Shown here in pieces: positions 27,715 to 41,633 of a stretch of DNA of 64,000 bases. Position 1 is the first letter of the stretch. Each line of letters opens with the position of its first letter. The DNA is from Achromobacter arsenitoxydans SY8 (GTDB taxonomy: Bacteria; Pseudomonadota; Gammaproteobacteria; Burkholderiales; Burkholderiaceae_B), in the NCBI RefSeq assembly GCF_000236785.1, contig NZ_AGUF01000013.1, positions 161,463-225,462 of the forward strand, in the 5' to 3' direction. A model generated the notes under the pieces. The model did not search any database and was not told the origin of the DNA. It worked only from the letters and a program-made list of their open reading frames with translations. Position numbers and translations under genes: made by a program.

Positions 27715-29804
27715 TGCCGTTTTTCAGCGGAGACACTCCCCAGCAATTCCGCATCCGCCTGCGGCGCATCTATGTGCTGTACACGGCTGGCTTCGCGCTG
27801 ATGATCCTGCTGATGGCGCTGGCCGAGATCCTCGGCATGCCGCGCAACTGGATCGGCTACGTGTTCCTGCTGGTCACGGTCAGCCTGTACGCCGGCATCG
27901 GCATCGTCTGCCGCACCTCCGACCAGGTGGAATACTACGTAGCCGGCCGCCGGGTGCCGGCCATTTACAACGGCATGGCCACGGCCGCCGACTGGATGTC
28001 GGTGGCGTCCTTCATCGGCGTGGCCGGCACGCTGTACCTGACCGGTTACGGCGGACTGGCCTACATCATGGGCTGGACGGGCGGCTACGTGCTGGTGGCG
28101 ATGCTGCTGGCCCCCTACCTGCGGCGGTTCGGCCAGTACACCATTCCCGACTTCATGGGCGCGCGCTACGGCGGCAACCTGCCGCGCCTGGCCGGGGTGG
28201 CATGCGCCATCCTCTGTTCGTTCACCTACCTGGTGGCCCAGATCTACGGCGTGGGCATCATCACCACGCGCATGACGGGCATTTCATTCGAACTGGGCAT
28301 CTTCGTGGCGCTGGGCGGCATGCTGGTCTGCTCGTTCCTGGGCGGCATGCGGGCCGTCACGTGGACGCAGGTCGGGCAGTACATCATCCTGGTCATCGCC
28401 TACCTGGTGCCGGTGATCTGGCTGTCGGTCAAGCACACCAACATGCCGCTGCCGCAACTGTCGGGCGGCGCGGTGCTGCAGCAGGTGACCGAAAAAGAGG
28501 CCTACCTGCAGAACGATCCGTCCGAGATCGAGGTGCGCCGGATCTGGCAGCAGCGCGCCGACGAGATGTCGCGGCGCCTGCAAACCCTGCCCGAGTCCTT
28601 TACGCTGGAAAAGGACAAGCTGCGCAGCCGCCTGGCCCAGTTGAACGCCGGGGACGCGCCCATGGTCGAAATCCGCTCGGCCGAGCGCGAGCTGGCGTCG
28701 TATCCGGCCACGGTCGAGGACGCGCGCGCCGCCTGGTCGCAGGCCAAGGCGACCTTCGAGGCGCGCGCCGCGCCACCCACGCCGCACGCGGAGCCGTTCC
28801 CCGCCAAGGATCCCGAGGAACAGCGCAATATGCGCATCAACTTCCTGGCGCTGGTGCTGTGCCTGATGCTGGGAACCGCCGGCATGCCGCATATCCTGAT
28901 GCGCTCATACACCACACCGTCGGTCATCGAGGCGCGCAAATCGGTGTGCTGGTCGCTGATATTCATCCTGCTCCTGTATTTCATGGCGCCGGCCTTGGCG
29001 CTGCTGGTGAAGTTCGAGATCTACACGCAGGTCGTGGGGTCGAATTTCCTCAGCCTGCCCAACTGGGTGCATGCCTGGAGCGCGGTCGACGCCAATCTGC
29101 TGGACGTGACCGACATCAACCGCGACGGCGTGGTGCAGCTCAGCGAGATCAGCATGGGGGCGGACGTGGTGGTGCTGGCCATGCCAGAGATCGGCGGCCT
29201 GCCCTACGTGATTTCCGGCTTGGTGGCGGCCGGCGGGCTGGCCGCGGCCCTGTCGACCGCCGACGGCTTGCTGCTGACCCTGTCCAATTCCCTGTCGCAC
29301 GACATGTGGTACCGCGTGGTCTCGCCGCGGATGTCGGCCGCGCGCCGGGTGATGGTGTCCAAGATCCTGCTGCTGGTTGTGGCCTTCGGTGCGGCCTGGG
29401 TGGCGGCGCGCAAGCCGGCTGACATCCTGTTCATGGTGTCGGCGGCGTTCTCGTTTGCTGCGTCGTCCTTCTTTCCGGCGCTGGTCATGGGCGTGTTCTG
29501 GCGGCGGGCCAACAAATGGGGCGCGACGCTGGGCATGGCGGCAGGCCTGGCCGTGACATTCGCCTATATGACGCACACGCACCCCTGGCTGCGGGAGTCG
29601 GTGCTGGGCATTTCGCGCTCGCAGCCGGTGGACCTGTGGTGGGGCATTCAGCCCATCGCGGCGGGCGTGTTCGGCGCGCCGGTGGCGTTCCTGACGATTA
29701 TCGTGGTTTCCCTGCTGACGCCGCCGCCCGATCGGGCAACGCTGGGGCTGGTGGACTACCTGCGCAATCCCGACGCGCGCAGCCCGCGGGCTGAAAACCC
29801 CTAG
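27714..29804 (+). CDS. Sodium:solute symporter, VC_2705 subfamily, with EF-hand loop and cytosolic-type insert
   Basis: 696 aa SSS-family transporter related to the acetate permease ActP. Core blocks include YYVAGRRVPAIYNGMATAADWMS, SFIGVAGTLYLTGYGG and AALSTADGLLLTLSNSLSHD. Compared with ActP-size proteins (~550 aa), a hydrophilic, helix-rich insert at about residues 250-365 (ending AEPFPAKDPEEQRN) and an EF-hand loop at Asp467-Glu478 (DINRDGVVQLSE) are extra. It probably takes up a monocarboxylate (acetate, pyruvate or similar) with Na+; the substrate is inferred from the subfamily. Confidence 0.88.
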   Translation: MPFFSGDTPQQFRIRLRRIYVLYTAGFALMILLMALAEILGMPRNWIGYVFLLVTVSLYAGIGIVCRTSDQVEYYVAGRRVPAIYNGMATAADWMSVASFIGVAGTLYLTGYGGLAYIMGWTGGYVLVAMLLAPYLRRFGQYTIPDFMGARYGGNLPRLAGVACAILCSFTYLVAQIYGVGIITTRMTGISFELGIFVALGGMLVCSFLGGMRAVTWTQVGQYIILVIAYLVPVIWLSVKHTNMPLPQLSGGAVLQQVTEKEAYLQNDPSEIEVRRIWQQRADEMSRRLQTLPESFTLEKDKLRSRLAQLNAGDAPMVEIRSAERELASYPATVEDARAAWSQAKATFEARAAPPTPHAEPFPAKDPEEQRNMRINFLALVLCLMLGTAGMPHILMRSYTTPSVIEARKSVCWSLIFILLLYFMAPALALLVKFEIYTQVVGSNFLSLPNWVHAWSAVDANLLDVTDINRDGVVQLSEISMGADVVVLAMPEIGGLPYVISGLVAAGGLAAALSTADGLLLTLSNSLSHDMWYRVVSPRMSAARRVMVSKILLLVVAFGAAWVAARKPADILFMVSAAFSFAASSFFPALVMGVFWRRANKWGATLGMAAGLAVTFAYMTHTHPWLRESVLGISRSQPVDLWWGIQPIAAGVFGAPVAFLTIIVVSLLTPPPDRATLGLVDYLRNPDARSPRAENP

Positions 29805-29816
29805 CGGGCGGCGCCC

Positions 29817-30142
29817 TCAGTGCGAGACGGATTTCGAAAACACGTTCATCACCACCACGCCGGCGATGATGAGCCCGATGCCGATGAGCGCGGGCGTGTC
29901 CAGGTGCTGTTTGAACAGCACCGCGCCTACGATGGAGATCAGCACGATGCCCACGCCGGACCAGATCGCGTAGGCGATGCCAACGGGAATCTCGCGCAGG
30001 GTCAGCGACAGGAAATAGAACGAAATCAGGTAGCCGAACACGGTGACGATGGACGGCATCAGGCGGGTGAAGCCTTCAGAGCCCTTCAGCGCGCTGGTGG
30101 CGAAGATCTCGGCGATGATCGCCACCCCCAGGTAGAGCCATT

Positions 30143-30146
<4 letters not shown>
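29817..30146 (-). CDS. Small multidrug resistance (SMR) transporter, EmrE-like
   Basis: 109 aa, four membrane helices. The membrane Glu13 (AIIAEIFAT) corresponds to EmrE Glu14, and KGSEGFTRL, YFLSLTLREIPVGIAYAIWSGVGIVLISIVG, and FKQHLDTPALIGIGLI follow EmrE almost block for block. It is a dimeric proton antiporter for quaternary ammonium and other lipophilic cations. The start at 30146 overlaps the stop of the Smr gene (ATGA), so it is the last gene of the trxB-Smr-emrE operon. The GVGIVL motif favours EmrE/Qac rather than Gdx guanidinium exporters. Confidence 0.9.
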
Positions 30147-31775
<1,629 letters not shown>

Positions 31776-31790
31776 TTAGGTTAACGCCCA

Positions 31791-31798
31791 ATTATAAT
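31791..31798. promoter_or_regulatory. Shared -10-like palindrome ATTATAAT between trxB and ftsK
   Basis: The 8-mer reads TATAAT on both strands: minus at 31791-31796, about 28 nt before the trxB ATG, and plus at 31793-31798. The plus copy overlaps the first possible ftsK ATG. No good -35 hexamer is visible on either side, so activity is uncertain. Confidence 0.5.
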
Positions 31799-34190
31799 GA
31801 GCCGCATGCCGCGTATCTCGACTGCTTCTCCGCGCGCCTCGCGCAACACCCGCAACGGACCTTCGCCCCTACAGACGCGCATTTCCGCGTTGTTGCGCGA
31901 AGCCCGCTGGATCCTGTTCGCCGCCCTGGCGGCCTGGCTCACCCTCGTGCTGGCCACCTGGAGCCCGTCCGACCCTGGCTGGTCGCATTCGGTGCCGGGC
32001 GAAGTCGTGCACAACCAGGGCGGGCGCCTGGGCGCCTATCTGGCGGACATTCTTCTCTATCTTTTCGGTTTTTCGGCGTGGTGGTGGGTAGTTTTGCTGC
32101 TGCACCGCGTGCGCGCCGGCTACCGGCGCCTGGCCGCGCAGTTGCGCGTCTCCAACAGTAAGCAGCCCGAAGTGCTGCCCCGCGTCCACTGGGAAGAGGG
32201 CATCGGCTTCTTCCTGCTGATGATCGGCTCGCTGGGCATGGAGGCCCTGCGCCTGGCCAGCCGCGGCACGCACCTGCCCGGCGCGTCCGAAACCGCCAGC
32301 GGCGCGGGCGGGGTCATCGGCCAGATGCTTTCCGACCTGATCGGCAACAGCATCGGCTTTACCGGCGCCACGCTGGCGTTCCTGGTCATGCTGGCTATCG
32401 GGCTCAGCCTGTTTTTCTCGTTTTCGTGGCTGTCGGTGGCTGAGCGCGTCGGCGCCTGGCTGGAAGGCCTGGTGCGCCGCGTGCGCGATTCCTACACCGC
32501 CCGCCAGGACCGCAAGGTCGGCGAAGTCGCCAAGGCCGTGCGCACCGAACAGGTCGTGGCCAAGCAGGAAAAGCTGGTCCACGAGCAGCCGGTCCGCATC
32601 GAACCGGCCATCACGGTGGTGCCCAAGTCAGAGCGGGTCGAAAAGGAAAAGCAGCAGTCGCTGTTTTTCGCGCCCGCGCCCGGCGCCGAGGGCGACCTGC
32701 CGGCCATCAGCCTGCTGGACCCGCCCCTGAACAACCAGGAAACCGTGTCGGCCGAGACCATCGAATTCACCTCGCGCCTGATCGAAAAGAAGCTGGCCGA
32801 CTTTGGCGTGTCCGTCACCGTGGTGGCGGCGCAGGCCGGCCCGGTCATCACCCGCTACGAAATCGAACCGGCTACCGGCGTGAAGGGCAGCCAGATCGTC
32901 AATCTGGCCAAGGACCTGGCGCGCGCCCTCAGCCTCGTCAGCATCCGGGTCGTGGAAACCATTCCCGGCAAGAACCTGATGGGGCTGGAACTGCCCAATC
33001 CGCGCCGCCAGATGGTGCGCCTGTCCGAGATCCTGGGGTCGCAGACCTACCATGCCAGCCATTCCGTCGTGACCATGGCGCTGGGCAAGGACATCGCCGG
33101 CAATCCGGTGGTGGCCGACCTGGCCAAGATGCCTCACCTGCTGGTGGCGGGCACCACGGGTTCGGGCAAGTCCGTCGGGATCAACGCCATGATCCTGTCG
33201 CTGCTGTACAAAGCCGACGCCTCGCACACCCGCCTGATCCTGATTGATCCGAAGATGCTCGAAATGAGCGTCTACGAAGGCATCCCGCATCTGCTCGCGC
33301 CGGTCGTCACCGATATGCGCCAGGCCTCCAACGCGCTGAACTGGTGCGTGGGGGAAATGGAAAAGCGCTATCGCCTGATGAGCAAGATGGGCGTGCGCAA
33401 CCTGGCGGGCTACAACACCAAGATCCGCGACGCGATCAAGCGCGAAGAGCCGATCCCGAATCCGTTCTCGCTGACCCCCGACCAGCCCGAGCCCCTGACG
33501 CCGCTGCCCACCATCGTGGTGGTCATCGACGAACTGGCCGACCTGATGATGGTGGTGGGCAAGAAGATCGAAGAACTCATCGCCCGCCTGGCGCAGAAGG
33601 CGCGCGCGGCCGGCATCCACCTGATTCTTGCCACGCAGCGTCCCAGCGTGGACGTGATCACGGGCCTGATCAAGGCCAACATCCCCACGCGCATCGCGTT
33701 CCAGGTGTCGTCCAAGATCGACTCGCGCACCATTCTTGACCAGATGGGCGCGGAAACCCTGCTCGGCCAAGGCGACATGCTGTACATGCCGCCGGGCACC
33801 GGCCTGCCGGTGCGCGTGCACGGGGCCTTCTGCAGCGACGACGAAGTCCATCGCGTGGTCGAAAGCCTGAAGGCGCAGGGCGAGCCGAACTACGTCGAAG
33901 GCCTGCTGGAAGGCGGCCTGGACGGCGACGGCGCCGAGGGCGCCAGCAGCGTCACCGGCATTGGCGGCGACGCGGAATCGGATCCGATGTACGACCAGGC
34001 CTGCGAAGTGGTGCTCAAGCACCGCCGCGCTTCCATTTCGCTGGTGCAGCGCCACCTGCGCATTGGTTACAACCGTGCGGCCCGGTTACTCGAGCAGATG
34101 GAGCAATCGGGTATGGTGTCGGCGATGCAGTCCAATGGCAACCGCGAGATCCTCGTTCCCGCCACTGCCGCCGCACGAGAGGAAGCATGA
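31797..34190 (+). CDS. ftsK: DNA translocase FtsK (SpoIIIE family)
   Basis: 797 aa. Four membrane helices lie within residues ~35-215, followed by a linker and the RecA-like motor with Walker A GTTGSGKS (residues 452-459), Walker [14 protein letters not shown], and a C-terminal gamma winged helix ([29 protein letters not shown]) that reads KOPS sequences and contacts XerD. It pumps chromosome DNA at the septum for dimer resolution. Start is uncertain between 31797 and 31806; neither has a clear ribosome site. Its stop overlaps the lolA start. Confidence 0.96.
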   Translation: MSRMPRISTASPRASRNTRNGPSPLQTRISALLREARWILFAALAAWLTLVLATWSPSDPGWSHSVPGEVVHNQGGRLGAYLADILLYLFGFSAWWWVVLLLHRVRAGYRRLAAQLRVSNSKQPEVLPRVHWEEGIGFFLLMIGSLGMEALRLASRGTHLPGASETASGAGGVIGQMLSDLIGNSIGFTGATLAFLVMLAIGLSLFFSFSWLSVAERVGAWLEGLVRRVRDSYTARQDRKVGEVAKAVRTEQVVAKQEKLVHEQPVRIEPAITVVPKSERVEKEKQQSLFFAPAPGAEGDLPAISLLDPPLNNQETVSAETIEFTSRLIEKKLADFGVSVTVVAAQAGPVITRYEIEPATGVKGSQIVNLAKDLARALSLVSIRVVETIPGKNLMGLELPNPRRQMVRLSEILGSQTYHASHSVVTMALGKDIAGNPVVADLAKMPHLLVAGTTGSGKSVGINAMILSLLYKADASHTRLILIDPKMLEMSVYEGIPHLLAPVVTDMRQASNALNWCVGEMEKRYRLMSKMGVRNLAGYNTKIRDAIKREEPIPNPFSLTPDQPEPLTPLPTIVVVIDELADLMMVVGKKIEELIARLAQKARAAGIHLILATQRPSVDVITGLIKANIPTRIAFQVSSKIDSRTILDQMGAETLLGQGDMLYMPPGTGLPVRVHGAFCSDDEVHRVVESLKAQGEPNYVEGLLEGGLDGDGAEGASSVTGIGGDAESDPMYDQACEVVLKHRRASISLVQRHLRIGYNRAARLLEQMEQSGMVSAMQSNGNREILVPATAAAREEA

Positions 34191-34813
34191 AGAAGACGTA
34201 TCAAAGCTTGGCCGCCGTTGCGGTCCTGTGCCTGTCGCCGGCGCTGGCTTTTGCCGCCAGCGCGCAAGAGCAGTTGCGCGCTTTCGTGGCGACGGTCACC
34301 TCCGCCACCGGCTCGTTCTCGCAGTACACCGTGAACGACCAGGGCCGCACCCAGCCCGCGCAGACCGGCGTCTTTTCGTTCCAGCGTCCGGGCAAGTTCA
34401 AGTGGGCGGTGCAAAAGCCGTACGAGCAACTGGTCATCTCCGACGGCCGCCAGGTGTTCCAGTTTGATCCGGACCTGGCCCAGGTGACCGAACGCAAGGT
34501 CGACGCCGCCATCGGCACGTCGCCCGCGGCGATCCTCTTTGGCTCGGGCTCGCTGGAACAGTCCTTCGACGTGTCCGCGTTGCCGGCGAAAGACGGCGTG
34601 GATTGGCTGCGCGCCAAGCCGCGCACTGCCGACGCGGGCTTCTCGCGCGTCGACATCGGCATGAAGAACAACCTGCCTGTGCGCGTGGAATTGCTGGATT
34701 CCTTCGGCCAGACCACCCGCGTGGACCTGTCGGGCATCCAGGCCAATCCGACGCTGCCCGCCAAGGAATTCCAGTTCACCGCGCCCAAGGGCGTGGATGT
34801 GGTGAAGATGTAG
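34187..34813 (+). CDS. lolA: Outer-membrane lipoprotein carrier LolA
   Basis: 208 aa with a signal peptide ([21 protein letters not shown]). The mature part is the half-barrel of Lol[44 protein letters not shown] and the C-terminal [20 protein letters not shown] are family blocks. It shuttles lipoproteins from LolCDE to LolB in the periplasm. It overlaps ftsK by 4 nt, the common ftsK-lolA pairing in proteobacteria. Confidence 0.96.
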   Translation: MKKTYQSLAAVAVLCLSPALAFAASAQEQLRAFVATVTSATGSFSQYTVNDQGRTQPAQTGVFSFQRPGKFKWAVQKPYEQLVISDGRQVFQFDPDLAQVTERKVDAAIGTSPAAILFGSGSLEQSFDVSALPAKDGVDWLRAKPRTADAGFSRVDIGMKNNLPVRVELLDSFGQTTRVDLSGIQANPTLPAKEFQFTAPKGVDVVKM

Positions 34814-34844
34814 TCGCCTGCGGAAGCAGCCCCCTTTGGGGCGG

Positions 34845-35282
34845 CTAGCCCACGTTAGTGGGCGCGGCGTGGGGGCGCTTATACGCCACACAATCCACTT
34901 CGACCTTCGCGTCCACGACCAGACTCGACTGCACGCAGGCGCGCGCCGGTGGATTCGCCCCGAAGTATTCCTTGAACACCTTGTTGAACGACGCAAAATC
35001 GCGCGCGTCGTCCAGCCATACGCCGCAGCGCACCACGTGTTCGGGGCCGTAGCCGGCTTCCTTCAGGATGGCCAGCACCTGCTGGATGGCCTTATGGCTT
35101 TGCGCCACGATGCCGCCTTCGATCACCTCGCCGTTGTCCATCGGCACCTGGCCGGACACGTACAGCCAGCCGTCGGCCGCGACTGCGCGGGCGAAGGGCA
35201 TGTGCGAGCCGCCCTGGCCGGTGCCGCCGGCGACGCCGTAGCGGGTGATGCCGTTGCTGTCGGGAGTGGGGGTAGCGCTCAT
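34845..35282 (-). CDS. RidA family (YjgF/YER057c/UK114) protein
   Basis: 145 aa. LYVSGQVPMDNGEVIEGGIVAQSHKAIQQVL and the C-terminal PPARACVQSSLVVDAKVEVDCVAYKR are the RidA signature with the catalytic Arg in PARAC. RidA-type enzymes hydrolyse reactive enamines and imines formed by PLP-dependent deaminases. As the last gene of an operon with a D-amino acid deaminase and a D-aminoacylase, it most likely handles their 2-aminoacrylate or imine products (inference from context). 51 nt after the deacylase gene. Confidence 0.92.
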   Translation of the reverse strand: MSATPTPDSNGITRYGVAGGTGQGGSHMPFARAVAADGWLYVSGQVPMDNGEVIEGGIVAQSHKAIQQVLAILKEAGYGPEHVVRCGVWLDDARDFASFNKVFKEYFGANPPARACVQSSLVVDAKVEVDCVAYKRPHAAPTNVG

Positions 35283-35333
35283 GGGATGTTTCTCCTGGTT
35301 CGGAAGGTATTGAATGGGGCAGGCGGCCTACGC

Positions 35334-36821
35334 CTAGGCGTCCGGCGCCTGGGAATAGGACGCCCGCAGGTCGCCGCTGCGCGGCAGCCAGCGGCCGGCG
35401 CGCTCGCCGGTGGCCTGGCCGCTGCGGTAGGAAAGCACGCCGTTCACCCAGACGGCCTCGATGCCTGCCGCGGTCTGGACCGGATCGGCAAAGGTGGCGC
35501 GGTCGATGACGGTGTCCGGATTGAACAGCACCAGGTCCGCGTGGTAGCCCTCGCGCACCAGGCCGCGGCCGGCCAGGCCGTAGCGGGCGGCCGACAGCCC
35601 GGTCATCTTGTGTACGGCGCGGGCCAGCGGGAACAGGCCCACGTCCCGGCTGTAGTGGCCCAGCACGCGGGGAAAAGCGCCCCACAGCCGCGGATGCGGC
35701 ATGGGATCGTTCGGCAGGCCGTCGGAACCCACCATGGTGAAGGGGTGCGACAGCACGCGGCGCACGTCGTCTTCATGCATGTTGTGGTACACCGCGCCGG
35801 CCGGCTGCAGGCGTTCTGCCGCCTCCAACAGGGTGACGCCCCAGTCGGCCGCGATGGCCGCCAGCTTGCGCCGCGCCTGTTCAGGGTGGGGCTCCGACCA
35901 CGTGATGTCGATGTCGAACTCGTCCGTCACCTGCTTGAGGTCCAGCGTGGACGAGCTGGCGGAATAGGGATAGCAGTCGCAGCCCACATGCTGCAGGCGG
36001 CTCGCGCCTTCCAGCTTGAACAGCACTTCCCGGGTGCGGCCCCAGTTGCCGGCGCCGGCGCACTTCAGGTGCGACACCACGACAGGCACGCGCGCGTGCA
36101 GGGCGATGTCGAAAGCCTCCTGCATGGCCTCCAGGATGGCGGCGAATTCCGAACGCAGGTGCGTGGTGTACAGCGCGCCGAACTCGTCCAGCGCCTCGGC
36201 CAGCAGCTTGACCTCTGCCGTGTCGGCTTCGAAGGCCGAGGCATAGGCCAGGCCCGTGCTCAGCCCGATGGCGCCGTGCGCCAGCGCATCGCGCAGCTGG
36301 TCGCGCATCGCCAGCACTTCTTCGCGGGTGGCGGCCCTGTCCAGCCGGTCCATGTGGTTGTTGCGCAATGCCGTGTGGCCCACCAGCGCGGCCACATTTA
36401 CGGCGGGCCGCGCGGCCTCGATGGCGCGCGTGTAGTCGGCGAAGGTGGGGTAGCTGAAGTCTTCCCGCTTGCCCAGCAGATTCATCGGGTCCGGCGGATC
36501 GCCGCGCAGCGACACGGGCGAGGCGCTGATGCCGCAGTTGCCCACCACGACCGTGGTGACGCCCTGCGACAGCTTGGGCAGCATGTCCGGCGTGCGGATG
36601 ACGTTGGTGTCGTCGTGGGTATGGACGTCGATGAAGCCCGGCGCCAGCGCCAGATCCGTGCCGTCGATGATCTGGCGGGCGGTTGCGCAGGGCAGGTCGC
36701 CGATGGCGGCGATGCGGCCGTCGGCCAGCGCCACGCTGGCGCGGTATTCCGGGCCGCCGGCGCCGTCCAGAATGCGCACATTGCCTATGAGGGTGTCGTA
36801 CATCTTGTGTTCCAGGTTCAA
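35334..36821 (-). CDS. N-acyl-D-amino-acid deacylase (D-aminoacylase)
   Basis: 495 aa amidohydrolase-superfamily enzyme. The metal site begins with GFIDVHTHDD (about residues 63-72), followed by VVVGNCGISASPVSLRG (the NCG-S-P block with metal-bridging Cys of this group), SHLKCAG, and VGSDGLPNDPMPHPRLWGAFPRVLGHYSRD, all typical of D-aminoacylases. It releases D-amino acids from N-acyl-D-amino acids or D-dipeptide-like substrates in the cytosol. Met7 (MYDTLIGN) is an alternative start. It overlaps the end of the RpiR gene by 4 nt. Confidence 0.92.
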   Translation of the reverse strand: MNLEHKMYDTLIGNVRILDGAGGPEYRASVALADGRIAAIGDLPCATARQIIDGTDLALAPGFIDVHTHDDTNVIRTPDMLPKLSQGVTTVVVGNCGISASPVSLRGDPPDPMNLLGKREDFSYPTFADYTRAIEAARPAVNVAALVGHTALRNNHMDRLDRAATREEVLAMRDQLRDALAHGAIGLSTGLAYASAFEADTAEVKLLAEALDEFGALYTTHLRSEFAAILEAMQEAFDIALHARVPVVVSHLKCAGAGNWGRTREVLFKLEGASRLQHVGCDCYPYSASSSTLDLKQVTDEFDIDITWSEPHPEQARRKLAAIAADWGVTLLEAAERLQPAGAVYHNMHEDDVRRVLSHPFTMVGSDGLPNDPMPHPRLWGAFPRVLGHYSRDVGLFPLARAVHKMTGLSAARYGLAGRGLVREGYHADLVLFNPDTVIDRATFADPVQTAAGIEAVWVNGVLSYRSGQATGERAGRWLPRSGDLRASYSQAPDA

Positions 36822-37690
36822 TCGCCCAGCGGCAGGCGGTTCGGACCGCCGCGGTGCTCGTCCAGCGCCAGCTTGATGCGGCGCAGGCGCTCGCGGTTTT
36901 CCTCTTGGTTCAGCATGGCCAGTTCCGTCGACAGCAGGTCGATGGCCAGCATCATCGCGTAGCGCGATGCCGAGGGCTTGTAGATGAAGTCGGTCTCGTG
37001 GGTGCGAATGGGCAGCACCACGTCGGCCAGTCCGGCCAGTTCGGACGATGCGTCGGTGATGGCGACGAGGCGCGCGTTGTATTGCTTCACGATGCGCGCG
37101 GCGCCGACGATCTCGGGCGTGAGGCCGGAGGCCGACAGGACCAGCACGGCGTCGCGCTCGTCCAGGGTGGCAGCGACCATGCGCAGCAGTACGGCGTCGC
37201 TGTACACGGCGATGGGATAGCCCAGGCGCACCAGGCGCGACTGGACTTCCTGCGCCAGCACGGCCGACGCGCCGCCCATGCCGAACACGTAAATCATGCG
37301 CGCGCCGTCGACGATGGACGCCGCCGCCTCGAACAGCTGCTCGGTGAACGTGGGCAGGTGCGCGCGCAGCGTGCTTTCGATGTCGGCGTAGATGCGCGCG
37401 TAGAACGTGCTTTCCTCGGCCGGCGCGCTGGGATCCAGAAATCGGCTGCCCACTGTGCTGGCCTGCGCCAGCTTCATTTTCAGGTCGCGCGTATCGTCGC
37501 AGCCCACTGTGCGCGCAAAGCGCGAGATGGTGGCGATACTGACGCCGGCCTTGGCGGCAAGCTGGTCCACCGTGGCGCTGGCGCTCCAGATGATGTCGTC
37601 CAGGATGGCGTCGGCCACCTTGCGTTCGGTCACGCTCAATGCGTCCCGCCGACTGCGTATCTGGAAGACGATGTCGCGGATGATGTTCAT
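36818..37690 (-). CDS. RpiR/MurR family transcriptional regulator
   Basis: 290 aa. The N-terminal helix-turn-helix (LSVTERKVADAILDDI, ATVDQLAAKAGVSIATISRFARTVGC, residues ~18-70) is joined to a SIS sugar-isomerase-like domain (~125-260, MIYVFGMGGASAVLAQEVQSRLVRLG, AVLVLSASGLTPEIVGAARI). SIS domains bind phosphosugars or related ligands, but relatives in D-aminoacylase operons probably sense amino acid derivatives. It sits inside the operon it likely controls. A candidate operator is the inverted repeat at 44619-44634. The start at 37690 fits the family; the frame is open upstream. Confidence 0.92.
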   Translation of the reverse strand: MNIIRDIVFQIRSRRDALSVTERKVADAILDDIIWSASATVDQLAAKAGVSIATISRFARTVGCDDTRDLKMKLAQASTVGSRFLDPSAPAEESTFYARIYADIESTLRAHLPTFTEQLFEAAASIVDGARMIYVFGMGGASAVLAQEVQSRLVRLGYPIAVYSDAVLLRMVAATLDERDAVLVLSASGLTPEIVGAARIVKQYNARLVAITDASSELAGLADVVLPIRTHETDFIYKPSASRYAMMLAIDLLSTELAMLNQEENRERLRRIKLALDEHRGGPNRLPLGD

Positions 37691-37727
37691 GTGTGGTTCC
37701 TGGATCAATTCGGGCGGGGCGCCGGCG

Positions 37728-39730
<2,003 letters not shown>

Positions 39731-39732
39731 GA

Positions 39733-40608
39733 TTACAGCTCCTTGCGCAGGCGCGGATCGAGGACGTCGCGCAGGCCGTCGCCCACCAGTTGCAGCGACA
39801 GCACGGACAGCACGATGGCGATGCCGGGGAAAATCATGATCCAGTCCGCCGAGCCCATGTACTGCTGGCCGGCGTTGATCATGGTGCCCCAGGTCGGGAT
39901 GTCGGGCGACACGCCCACGCCCAGGAACGACAGGCCGGCCTCGGCCAGGATTGCATAGGCGAAGATGAAGGTGCCCTGGACCAGGATGGGCGACACCAGG
40001 TTGCGCAGCACGTGCACGGTGACGATGCGCCAGGTGGGCACGCCCAGGGCGCGGGCGGCCTCCACGAAGGGCAGCTCGCGGATCACCAGGGTGGATGCCC
40101 GCACGATGCGCGCCAGGCGGGGCGTATAGACGATGCCCAACGCGATCACGACGTTGACCAGCGACGGTCCCAGCGCCGCCACCAGCGAAATGGCCAGCAG
40201 GATGTCGGGAAACGCCATCATCGCGTCGATCAGGCGCGACACGAACTTGTCGGCCGTGCGGAAGAAGCCGGCGATGAGGCCCAGCGCGATGCCCAGCACG
40301 CTGGACACGATGACGACGGAAAAGCCCACCATCAGCGACAGCCGGCCGCCGTAGATGACGCGGCTGAAAACGTCGCGCCCGAAATCGTCGGTGCCGAACC
40401 AGTGTGCGGCGCCGGGCGCTTTCAGCCGGTTCATGATGGACAGCTTGAAGGGATCGTGCGGGCTGATCCACGGCGCCAGCAGCGCGGCGGCGGCCAGCAC
40501 GATGATCACGATCAGGCTGATTAGCACCGTCTTGCGCGACACCAGCAGGCGCAGCACCTGCCAGCGGTCGGCGCCGGCGGCGGTATGAGCGGTAGTTGCG
40601 ATGGCCAT
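39733..40608 (-). CDS. Peptide ABC transporter permease (DppC type)
   Basis: 291 aa inner-membrane protein with about six helices and the N-terminal extension typical of DppC ([47 protein letters not shown]). The cytosolic EAA loop reads [23 protein letters not shown]. It forms the channel with the DppB-like permease encoded just upstream (1-nt gap). Confidence 0.94.
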   Translation of the reverse strand: MAIATTAHTAAGADRWQVLRLLVSRKTVLISLIVIIVLAAAALLAPWISPHDPFKLSIMNRLKAPGAAHWFGTDDFGRDVFSRVIYGGRLSLMVGFSVVIVSSVLGIALGLIAGFFRTADKFVSRLIDAMMAFPDILLAISLVAALGPSLVNVVIALGIVYTPRLARIVRASTLVIRELPFVEAARALGVPTWRIVTVHVLRNLVSPILVQGTFIFAYAILAEAGLSFLGVGVSPDIPTWGTMINAGQQYMGSADWIMIFPGIAIVLSVLSLQLVGDGLRDVLDPRLRKEL

Positions 40609-40609
40609 T

Positions 40610-41551
40610 CTAGTAACGAACCCGTGGGTCGACGACCAGGTACAAGAGGTCGATGAACAGATTGATCAGGACGTAGATGGCCGCGATGATCAGCAGCGCG
40701 CCCTGGATGACGGGGTAGTCGCGGCGCAGCACCGCCGACACCACCAGGCTGCCCACGCCGGGCAGTCCGAATACGGTTTCGGTCACGACCGCGCCGCTGA
40801 TGAGCAGCGCGGTGGTCAGGCCCAGCACCGTCAGGATGGGGATCAGCGCGTTGCGCACCGCGTGCTTCAGGATGACCTTGCGTTCGGGCAGTCCCTTGGC
40901 GCGCGCCGTGCGCACGTAGTCGTCGCGCAGCACGTCCAGCATGCTGGCGCGGATGAAGCGGGTGATCAGCGCCGAGTTCACCAGGCCCAGCACTACTGCG
41001 GGCAGGATCAGGTGCGACAGGCGGGTGGCCATTGAAGCGTCCGGCCCGCCGTAGCCGGCCACCGGCAGCCAGCCCAGCTTGACGGAGAAGACCTGCATCA
41101 GCAGCAGTCCCAGCCAGAAGCTGGGCACGCTGGACGTGAACATGGAGAACGACAGCACCGACTGGTCCAGCGTGGTGCCGCGCTTGACCGCAGACAGGAT
41201 CCCGACCGGCAGCGCGATGGCGCTGGCGATCAGCAGCGACATCAGCGTCAGCAGGATCGTGGGTTCGGCCCGGTCGGCCAGCGCCGACAGCACCGGCTTG
41301 TTCATGAAGATGGACTGGCCCAGGTCGCCTTGCACAAGTTTGCCCAGCCATGACACGTACTGCACGGCCACGGGCTGGTCCAGTCCCAGCTGCGCGCGCA
41401 GCGCGGCGATGTCCTGCTGGCTGGCCTGCGGGCCCAGCATCACGGCGGCCGGATCGCCGGGCGTGACGCGGATGATCACGAACACGATGGTCGCGACGAT
41501 GAACATCACGGCCACCAGCCCGACCAGCCGGTTCAAGAGATAACGCAACAC
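40610..41551 (-). CDS. Peptide ABC transporter permease (DppB type)
   Basis: 313 aa, six membrane helices. The start MLRYLLNRLVGLVAVMFIVATIVFVIIRVTPGDPA and the EAA loop DYVRTARAKGLPERKVILKHAVRNALIP are diagnostic for DppB/OppB permeases. Second gene of the transporter set; 82 nt downstream of the binding-protein gene. Confidence 0.95.
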   Translation of the reverse strand: MLRYLLNRLVGLVAVMFIVATIVFVIIRVTPGDPAAVMLGPQASQQDIAALRAQLGLDQPVAVQYVSWLGKLVQGDLGQSIFMNKPVLSALADRAEPTILLTLMSLLIASAIALPVGILSAVKRGTTLDQSVLSFSMFTSSVPSFWLGLLLMQVFSVKLGWLPVAGYGGPDASMATRLSHLILPAVVLGLVNSALITRFIRASMLDVLRDDYVRTARAKGLPERKVILKHAVRNALIPILTVLGLTTALLISGAVVTETVFGLPGVGSLVVSAVLRRDYPVIQGALLIIAAIYVLINLFIDLLYLVVDPRVRY

Positions 41552-41633
41552 GGTGGAATCCTAGTGGTCAGCGCGCGGTGGCGCGCAAGTGTCTACACCA
41601 GCGGGCGGCGGCGGCCGCCCGCTGCGCCGGCGT

